Origin: CAWBRY01 sp963791295
GTDB taxonomy: Bacteria > Bacteroidota > Bacteroidia > Chitinophagales > Chitinophagaceae
Direction of reading: 5' to 3'
Assembly (NCBI GenBank): GCA_963791295.1
Contig: CAWBRY010000001.1
Location: 1,054,001 to 1,118,000, forward strand
DNA length: 64,000 nucleotides
Part shown: piece after piece, positions 57,489-64,000 of the stretch
Numbering within the stretch: position 1 is the first letter of the stretch
Layout: each line of letters begins with the position of its first letter
The notes under the pieces: model-generated
What the model was told of the DNA's origin: nothing
What the model saw: the letters and a program-made list of their open reading frames with translations, nothing else
Database searches by the model: none
Position numbers and translations under genes: made by a program

Positions 57489-59903
57489 ATGATTCGAAAC
57501 TATTTAAGGGTTGCATTTCGAAATTTAATTGGACGGAAACGCTATTCGGTATTGAATATCGCCGGCTTATCCATGGGAATGGCCTGCTGCCTGATGATCC
57601 TCCTTTATGTGTCGGATGAAAAAAGCTTTGATAAATGGTTACCTGACAATGACCGGATCTATCGCATGGCCATTGATATAAAAGCGCAAAACGGAGACCA
57701 TCTGCTCTTTGCTCCAATTACGGGAATGGCATCCACCACCGTGTCGTCGTATCCCCAGGTGGAGGAAGTTACCAGGATCATGTCTCCATTCACGGAGAAT
57801 ACGCTCGTCAGCAATGGAATTGAAAAAAGTTTTTATGAAACCCGCTTTTATTGGGCAGATCCTAATGTCTTTGAGATTTTCAAGTACAAATTTCTTTCAG
57901 GAAATCCTTCCTCGGCTTTATCGATACCCAATACAATCGTCATCAACCGGGACATCGCGGAAAAATATTTTACCGTTCATGGCGATTGGCCGGCAGCCAT
58001 TGGAAAGACAATGCGCATCGGCAGTAAGGAATATCATGTGACTGCCATTATGGACAAACTTCCGGGCAACTCCATATTTCAACCCGAATTGATAGCCTCG
58101 ATGAAGGAATTTGATGGGACTGATTTTGTTTCAAACTGGCATGCGACCATGTTTTATACATTTCTCAAGACAAAACCAGGCGTTGAAAAGGCTCAATTTG
58201 AGAAGGAGATCAGCAACCTGGCTGATAAATATGTGGGTGATGAAATAAAAAAAGCGGGGCAGGCTTACCGCTTCTTTCTCCAGCCTGTTACGTCGATACA
58301 TCTCCATTCAGATCTGCGATATGAGCTGTCTAAAAATAATTCAGCAAGTTATGTTTCTATATTTTTAGCGGCTGCAATCTTCATCCTGCTGATTGCATGT
58401 GCCAATTTCATCAATATGGCTACCGCCGTAGCTCGACAGAGGGCCAGGGAAGTGGGTGTTAGGAAAGTGATTGGTGCGCAACGAAGGCAGTTGGTTGGTC
58501 AATTTTTGACGGAATCATTCCTGCTCTGCTTTTCATCATTGATCCTTGCATTTATGCTCTTATTCTTATTGCTTCCCTTATTTAATAATATTGCCTTCAA
58601 AGAGCTAAAATTAGATTCCTTATTTACTCCTTCATTTATCGGAATTTCCGTCGCGGTCATGAGTGGAGTCGCGCTTTTAGCAGGGTTTTATCCAGCGCTC
58701 ATTCTCTCCAACTTCTCTCCCATAAACGCATTAAATAGTCGCTACTTCGGTGGAAATAAAACGGGAAGAGTTTTGCGTAGTGGATTAGTCACAGGGCAAT
58801 TTGTGATTTCCATAGGAATGATCATCGCGACCATAATCGTGACCCGGCAAGTTGACTTCCTCAAACAACAGCATCTGGGTTTTGATAAAGATCAATTATT
58901 GGTGATCCAGGCGCCTGGTGGCAAAATGCTAAAATCAAAATACAAGGTCATTCGGGAAGAGCTTTTGAAAATTCCAGCCGTTCGTTCGGTTACTGTATCG
59001 GGAACGGTGCCGGGTCGTTTTTTTGGAAATAACCTGATTCAAGTGAAAGGTGACCATAACCGGTCAACGGATATGAAACTTATTGCGATCGATGAAAAAT
59101 TCCTTCCCACATATAATATATCCCTGGCTGCAGGAAGGAACATTTCTGAAAATATCTTTGACGATACAGCCACTACTTCGGATTTCTCCAGCGTTCTGAT
59201 CAATGAATCTGCTGTGAAAGCCATGGGATGGAAAAAGCCTGACGACGCGATAGGCCAGGTTTTTGATGGAGGATGGGGCAGGGTAGTAGGAGTTGTAAAG
59301 GACTTTCATTTTACTTCTCTTCAAACTAAAGTAGTTCCGCTGGAGTTGTATTTTGGTCCAAGGCAATTGGAATATGTTAGCCTTAAAGTCGGAACTGCTG
59401 ACATTCAAAATACTATTGCCTCTCTCGCCAAATCATGGAAAACTCTGGCGCCAACGCATCCATTTGAATATTTCTTTCTTGACGATGATTTCAATAAACA
59501 ATACCTCTTTGAAAACAGGCTGGAAAAATTGTTTGGAGGTTTTTCCTTTATCGCCATTTTTATTGCCTGCCTGGGACTCTTTGGTTTAGCTGCGTTCACC
59601 GTTGTGCAACGCACGAAAGAAATAGGCATCCGAAAAGTTTTGGGGGCCAGTACAAGAGGTATCGTCAGCCTATTGTCAATGGACTTCCTGAAGTTGATTG
59701 CCATAGCAGCCATTATTGCTTTTCCGGTTTCCTGGTGGGCAATGAATAAATGGTTACAGGGCTTTGCCTACCGCATCCCAATCACCTGGTGGGTTTTTGC
59801 TTTTGCCACATCGATAGTGTTATTAGTCGCGCTGATCACGATCAGCTTCCAGGCAATCAAAGCAGCTATTGCCAATCCTGTGAAATCTTTACGAACTGAA
59901 TAA
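57489..59903 (+). CDS. FtsX/MacB-like ABC transporter permease P23
   Basis: This 804-residue permease lies 47 bp after P22. N-terminus MIRNYLRVAFRNLIGRKRYS. Coupling motifs are RAREVGVRKVIGA (318-330), after an unusual NMATAVARQ, and RTKEIGIRKVLGAS (708-721), followed by LLSMDF with M for K; tail NPVKSLRTE. The first periplasmic domain has KYFTVHGDWPAAIGKTM, an insertion reminiscent of the GDW-x-x-x-IGKT of P9 and P16. The second has GVVKDFHFTSLQTKVVPLEL. It starts a run of short junctions that ends at P24. Confidence 0.95.
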   Translation: MIRNYLRVAFRNLIGRKRYSVLNIAGLSMGMACCLMILLYVSDEKSFDKWLPDNDRIYRMAIDIKAQNGDHLLFAPITGMASTTVSSYPQVEEVTRIMSPFTENTLVSNGIEKSFYETRFYWADPNVFEIFKYKFLSGNPSSALSIPNTIVINRDIAEKYFTVHGDWPAAIGKTMRIGSKEYHVTAIMDKLPGNSIFQPELIASMKEFDGTDFVSNWHATMFYTFLKTKPGVEKAQFEKEISNLADKYVGDEIKKAGQAYRFFLQPVTSIHLHSDLRYELSKNNSASYVSIFLAAAIFILLIACANFINMATAVARQRAREVGVRKVIGAQRRQLVGQFLTESFLLCFSSLILAFMLLFLLLPLFNNIAFKELKLDSLFTPSFIGISVAVMSGVALLAGFYPALILSNFSPINALNSRYFGGNKTGRVLRSGLVTGQFVISIGMIIATIIVTRQVDFLKQQHLGFDKDQLLVIQAPGGKMLKSKYKVIREELLKIPAVRSVTVSGTVPGRFFGNNLIQVKGDHNRSTDMKLIAIDEKFLPTYNISLAAGRNISENIFDDTATTSDFSSVLINESAVKAMGWKKPDDAIGQVFDGGWGRVVGVVKDFHFTSLQTKVVPLELYFGPRQLEYVSLKVGTADIQNTIASLAKSWKTLAPTHPFEYFFLDDDFNKQYLFENRLEKLFGGFSFIAIFIACLGLFGLAAFTVVQRTKEIGIRKVLGASTRGIVSLLSMDFLKLIAIAAIIAFPVSWWAMNKWLQGFAYRIPITWWVFAFATSIVLLVALITISFQAIKAAIANPVKSLRTE

Positions 59904-59932
59904 ATTGAGAGTATTCTTATAAAACAATAGCC

Positions 59933-62372
59933 ATGGTTAAGCATTATTTCAAGATCGCATTTCGGAATCTCGGCCGCCAGAAATTTCTTTCATTCATAAA
60001 TATTTTTGGCTTATCGGTCGGGCTCGCCTGTTTTGCCTTGTTTCTCCTGTATGCGGTCAATGAATTCAATTTTGACCGGTTTCATAAAAATGCCACGAAC
60101 ATATTTCGCGTTTACAGATGGTCAGAAGGCCTGGGTGGACGCGAAGCAGAGGGAGATGTTTATTTGCCTTCTCCACTTGGTCCGGCGCTGAGAAGAGATT
60201 TGCCGGAAGTAGCTAACTATGTCCGCCTGCGGGACGCCTGGGATGAGAGTTTCATTAAAATTGACGGTCATGTGATCCGCAGTCATGTATCTTATGCCGA
60301 TCCATCTATTCTTTCAGTTTTTTCATTTCCCCTAATATATGGTGCGCCGCACAGTGCTCTCGATGGTTTGCAAAGTATGGTGCTTACAAGGTCGAAAGCG
60401 AAACAACTTTTTGGAACTGACAATGTTGTTGGGCGGACCATTGAAATCAAAGCAGAAGAAAATTTTGTTCCTTTTACCATCACCGCAGTTACAAAGGATC
60501 TTCCAGCCAATTCTTCCATTCAATTTGAACTGCTCGGTAATTTTAATTTTCTTGAGACCACGAATTCAGGGAAGAGAGGAGTAAATAATTGGAATCGGTC
60601 TTCCTATATTACCTATGTCCAGCTAAACCCCGGCAGTGGATTGATGAATGATGTTCAAAAACTCGCTGCCTTTCGGCATAAATATTATCCCACCGAAGAA
60701 GCAGAATTAAAAAAGGCAGGTTATACATGGACTAGCAATGGTCCACCCGTACGCTTTGGCTTACAGCCTCTGAAGGCGGGACATACCGACACAAAGATCT
60801 ATGGTGGATCAGTAGAACAGGTAAACCCAAAGACCATTTGGATCTTATTAAGTATTGCCGCCGGAGTCTTGCTGATTGCTTGTATCAATTTTACGACATT
60901 GGCGATTGGTCGCTCAGCCCGACGTGCAAAGGAAGTGGGTGTAAGAAAGGTTATCGGCGGCGAGCGACGACAATTGGCAACTCAATTTCTTGCGGAGGCC
61001 ATCCTATTGAGTGTGCTGTCCGGGCTGCTTGGATTATTGTTGGCTCAATTCTTACTTCCCTTCTTCAATCGATCTATCGGGAAGAGAATTGAAATTCTCA
61101 TTTTCACTGTATCCGGAAATGGCCTGGATGTTGGCAGGCTTGACCTTGTTGGTCGGGCTGCTCGCTGGCAGCTATCCTGCATTGATCCTTTCCGGATTCA
61201 GACCGATCGAGGTTTTGAAAAGTAAGATAAAGGTGAATGGATCGAATTTATTTACCAAGACATTAGTGACGGTTCAATTTGCCTTGTCGATCGCATTGAT
61301 CAGCAGCACGATGATCATATTGCAGCAAACAAGGTACATGACTGGTAAATATCCAGGGTTCAATAAAGAAAATATAGTGGTGGTGGACGCCAGCAATACC
61401 AAGGGAAAGGAAATATTTCCATTATTTAAGCAAGCGATCAGTTCAAGGCCAGACATCGCGGGGATAGCCAGTGCAGAGCTCGGATTGGGAGAGGGAACCG
61501 GTTGGAGTCGCTCGGGTTTTGAATATAAAGGCACGCATCGGGATGTCTTTGAATATTTTGTTGATCCGGATTATATTCCAGTAATGGGGATGAAGATCAT
61601 TGCAGGGAGGAATTTTGACCCAACGATCACGGCTGACACCGTTACTTCTGTCATTGTCAATGAATCGCTGGTCAGGGATTTTGGTTGGACCATCGACAAT
61701 GCGGTTGGGCAGCAAATAACAGGATACCTGGATTGGAAAACGCCTGTAGTTATCGGGGTGGTGAAAGATTTCAATTTCCGCCCTTTGAAAGAGAAGGTTG
61801 AGCCGCAATTATTTCATCAATTTTCAGATTATTCACCATTTCAATTTTTTGTCCGGATCAAGCCGGGTAATCCTGCGCCTGCCCTGGCAGCTATGCAAAA
61901 AACCTGGAGTAGTATTGTAGCTGACCTTCCATTCAAATATAATTTCCTTGATGAAGGCCTGGACAATTTTTACAGGACAGAGAAGAAATGGAGCAACATC
62001 ATCGGATGGGCCGGTGGCATTTCCGTTTTTCTGGCTTGCCTTGGCCTTTTTGGACTGGCCGCATTGACCGCTGTGAATCGCACCAAGGAAATTGGAATAC
62101 GTAAAGTATTGGGGGCATCATTGCCCTCCATTGTAAGGCTATTATCAAAAGATTTTTTGAAACTGGTCATGATTGCATTAGTTATTGCTGCACCGCTTGC
62201 CTGGTATTTCATGAACAAATGGTTGCAGGATTTTGCTTATCGGATTTCTATTGGGTGGTTCGTTTTTATTTTGGCCGGTTCATTGGCGATTATGATTGCA
62301 TTTATCACTATCGGATTGCAGGCGGTAAAGGCAGGAATTGCAAATCCGGTAAAGAGCTTGAGGACGGAATGA
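59933..62372 (+). pseudogene. FtsX/MacB-like permease P24, interrupted by a one-base frameshift
   Basis: The first frame, from 59933 (MVKHYFKIAFRNLGRQKFLS), is array-like up to FFNRSIGKR and then degenerates, stopping at 61225. The adjacent frame takes over at ELKFSFSLYPEMAWMLAGLT and runs to 62372, ending NPVKSLRTE. Dropping one base near 61083-61086 (for example the A at 61085 in GAAGAGAATTG) restores SIGKELKFSFSLYPE, which fits the S-G-K-E/H linkers of neighbours, and gives about 812 residues. Coupling motifs are RAKEVGVRKVIGG (331-343) and RTKEIGIRKVLGAS; the signature is GVVKDFNFRPLKEKVEPQLF. The rest is undamaged. It resembles P15 (A-I-G-R-S before the first motif). It is either recently broken or a base-calling error. 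Confidence 0.85.
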
Positions 62373-62441
62373 TGCGAGCATTGTTCGATACTGACCGATA
62401 ACTGTTCGATATCGAACACATGGGTTGATAAAATGCTCGCA
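62373..62441. promoter_or_regulatory. nested palindromes between P24 and P25, probable regulator-binding region
   Basis: TGCGAGCATT (62373-62382) starts at the base after the P24 stop and its exact reverse complement AATGCTCGCA is at 62432-62441. Inside lies a perfect 16-bp palindrome, TGTTCGATATCGAACA (62403-62418). A further copy of the left half, TGTTCGATA, is at 62382-62390, 21 bp (two helical turns) upstream of the copy in the palindrome. Dimeric activator or repressor sites look like this. Nothing comparable was found at the other junctions. The outer repeat alone could also be a transcript hairpin. Confidence 0.6.
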
Positions 62442-62469
62442 AGTCGTTGTATAACAGTTATTTGAGCCT

Positions 62470-62485
62470 TGGCACAGGGGTTGGT
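62470..62485 (+). promoter_or_regulatory. candidate sigma-54 (-24/-12) promoter for P25
   Basis: TGGCACAGGGGTTGGT keeps the exact spacing of the sigma-54 consensus TGGCACG-N4-TTGCW: TGGCAC at 62470-62475 and TTGG at 62481-62484. The main mismatch is G for C in the -12 GC. Transcription would begin near 62495, about 25 bases before P25. The palindromes at 62373-62441 would then lie about 55 to 120 bp upstream, where enhancer-binding activators usually bind. No activator gene is in the window. Confidence 0.45.
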
Positions 62486-62519
62486 GGATGGTGCTGGCAA
62501 GAGCCTAAATAAAATGATT

Positions 62520-64000
62520 ATGCTTAAAAACTATTTTCTTATTGCAATTAGAAATTTCCGGAGGAATAAGGTCTTTTCGATAATCAATATTCTCGGATTA
62601 GCCATCGGCATCAGTGCATCGCTGGTCATCTTCCTGATCATTGAGTATTCCACAAGCTTTGACAAATTTCACAAGGATCGAGAAAGGATCTACCGCGTTG
62701 TGTCGGATTATGTGTTCTCAGGAGAGAAGTATTATAACGGCGGAATTGCCATGCCTCTTCCGGCTGCGGTTCGGCGGGAAGTCACCGGGATAGAAAAGGC
62801 AATAGCTTTCTTTACGTTTGGTAGTCCCAAAGTGACTTTGCTCCCAGCAGGATCCGATGATCCGATTGTATTTAGAAAGGAACCTAATATCACGTTTGCA
62901 GATGACGAGTATTTTAATTTGTTTTCCTACGATTGGCTCGCCGGTTCATCTACTCTTGCTTTGAAAGAACCATTCTCGGTTGTACTTACAGCATCCGTCG
63001 CCAAAAAATATTTCCCCCATTTGGCCTATGCCGACATGATCGGACGTCAAATCAACTACGACGATTCAATTAAGACCAAGGTGACTGGAATCGTCGAGGA
63101 TTTAAAACAGAACACCGATTTTTCCTTTACACAATTTATTTCCTATTCCACGATTCCGAGCACGGGATTAAAGAACCAATACGGTTGGGACGAGTGGGGC
63201 AGTACAACATCCTCTTCACAGCTATTCGTGAAACTGACAAAAGGGACAACAGCGGCAAAGATCAATAGTCAACTGAAAGCCTTGCTGAAAAAATATCGCA
63301 AAGACGATAAAGTGGATGAGAAAAATTCCAGCGCGTGGGTGCTTCAACCAATAAGTGAACTTCATTATACAGGCCACTATGGAAATTTTAATGATAATGA
63401 TTCGGCTAATAGGTCGATTCTTACGGGGTTGGGAGTAGTTGCCTTATTCCTGTTGCTGCTTGGCTGTATCAACTTCATTAACCTCACCACGGCCCAGGCA
63501 TCGCAGCGCGCAAGGGAAATAGGTATTCGAAAGGCCATGGGTGTATCGCGAGGTCAACTACGTTTCCAGATCTTAAGTGAAACCTTCTTCATTACTTTCA
63601 TTGCCACCCTGCTTTCCATTGTATTGGCTCCTGTGCTGTTAAAAATATTTGCAGACTTTATACCGAAAAATCTCCACTTTAATATCTTGAAGGAAGCCAG
63701 TATCCTTTGGTTTTTATTGGGCCTGACCCTGGTGGTTACTTTTATTTCCGGTTTTTATCCGGCCATTGTATTATCTAGATATAATCCTGCTGTCGTATTG
63801 AAGAGTCAGGCCTCGATCAGTTCTGGAAAAACAAAAAAGGCCTGGACACGTAAGACGCTGACCGTTTGCCAATTTGTGATTGCGCAGTTTTTTATAATGG
63901 CCACCTTGCTGGTGAGCAAACAGATCCATTATTCTCTGAATAAAGACCTGGGATTTAAGAAAGATGCGATCGTCAATTTTCAATGCCCATATAACGATAC
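62520..64000 (+). CDS. FtsX/MacB-like ABC transporter permease P25, 3' truncated by window edge
   Basis: The frame is open from 62520 to the right edge, 493 codons, without a stop. MLKNYFLIAIRNFRRNKVFS at 62520 aligns with the array starts; an in-frame ATG at 62514 is the alternative. Visible are TM1, the whole first periplasmic domain, TM2-TM4 and TM5; the coupling motif is RAREIGIRKAMGV (330-342). It belongs with P9 and P16: TSFDKFHKDRERIYRV after TM1, YDWLAGSSTLALKEP in the first periplasmic domain, and TM5 TVCQFVIAQFFIMAT. The K-Y-F-G element is K-Y-F-P here. It follows the only junction with clear regulatory palindromes, so it may head its own transcription unit. The remaining part, about 300 residues, lies outside the window. 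Confidence 0.93.
   Translation, partial: MLKNYFLIAIRNFRRNKVFSIINILGLAIGISASLVIFLIIEYSTSFDKFHKDRERIYRVVSDYVFSGEKYYNGGIAMPLPAAVRREVTGIEKAIAFFTFGSPKVTLLPAGSDDPIVFRKEPNITFADDEYFNLFSYDWLAGSSTLALKEPFSVVLTASVAKKYFPHLAYADMIGRQINYDDSIKTKVTGIVEDLKQNTDFSFTQFISYSTIPSTGLKNQYGWDEWGSTTSSSQLFVKLTKGTTAAKINSQLKALLKKYRKDDKVDEKNSSAWVLQPISELHYTGHYGNFNDNDSANRSILTGLGVVALFLLLLGCINFINLTTAQASQRAREIGIRKAMGVSRGQLRFQILSETFFITFIATLLSIVLAPVLLKIFADFIPKNLHFNILKEASILWFLLGLTLVVTFISGFYPAIVLSRYNPAVVLKSQASISSGKTKKAWTRKTLTVCQFVIAQFFIMATLLVSKQIHYSLNKDLGFKKDAIVNFQCPYND

Noticed and set aside
1868..64000. Insertion sequences or transposons as the driver of duplication
   Set aside because: No transposase, integrase or terminal inverted repeats with target duplications were seen anywhere in the window.

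Overview
The window is almost entirely one co-oriented array of membrane transport genes, all on the + strand. It looks like a Bacteroidota chromosome, most probably a Chitinophagaceae-type soil or aquatic bacterium. That rests on the permease family (about 800 residues, two fused MacB/FtsX halves, ending NPVKSLRTE), on the lack of clear Shine-Dalgarno sequences, on AT-rich intergenic text in a genome of moderate GC, and on the gene order adaptor - ATPase - permeases. The genus is inferred from style only; no rRNA or other marker gene is present.

Layout. Positions 1-788 hold the 3' part of a HlyD/MacA-type periplasmic adaptor whose start lies before the window. Positions 811-1014 hold a doubtful small ORF. 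Positions 1049-1726 encode the only ATPase, a MacB/LolD-type ATP-binding protein. From 1868 to the right edge there are 25 consecutive paralogous permeases, called P1 to P25 here. Twenty-two are complete and open, two (P7 at 16704-19113 and P24 at 59933-62372) carry a single-base frameshift, and P25 runs off the edge. The only other gene is a secreted beta-repeat protein of DUF4097 type (29004-30050) between P11 and P12. No tRNA, rRNA, CRISPR array or insertion sequence was seen, and no gene-free stretch exceeds 300 bases.

How the parts probably work together. Each permease has eight predicted membrane helices, two large periplasmic domains, and two cytoplasmic motifs of the type R-x-K-E-I/V-G-I/V-R-K-V-x-G. 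These motifs sit where FtsX/MacB permeases contact their ATPase. They and the C-terminal tail are strongly conserved across the array, while the periplasmic domains diverge widely. The simplest reading, which is inference, is that one ATPase and one adaptor serve many interchangeable permeases with different periplasmic specificity. Family knowledge points to efflux or outer-envelope extrusion of peptides, lipids or antibiotics; the substrate cannot be read from the sequence.

Junctions. Many gaps are 8-60 bp, as in an operon. Several are 120-171 bp and hold recurrent low-complexity repeats: TTGATTATTAATTATTG text in both orientations, GTGAGTGGTGAG text, CTTATAAC text and AGATGCTAGATAC text. 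The junction before P25 differs: it contains nested palindromes followed by a sequence close to a sigma-54 promoter, suggesting a separately regulated transcription unit that continues past the window.
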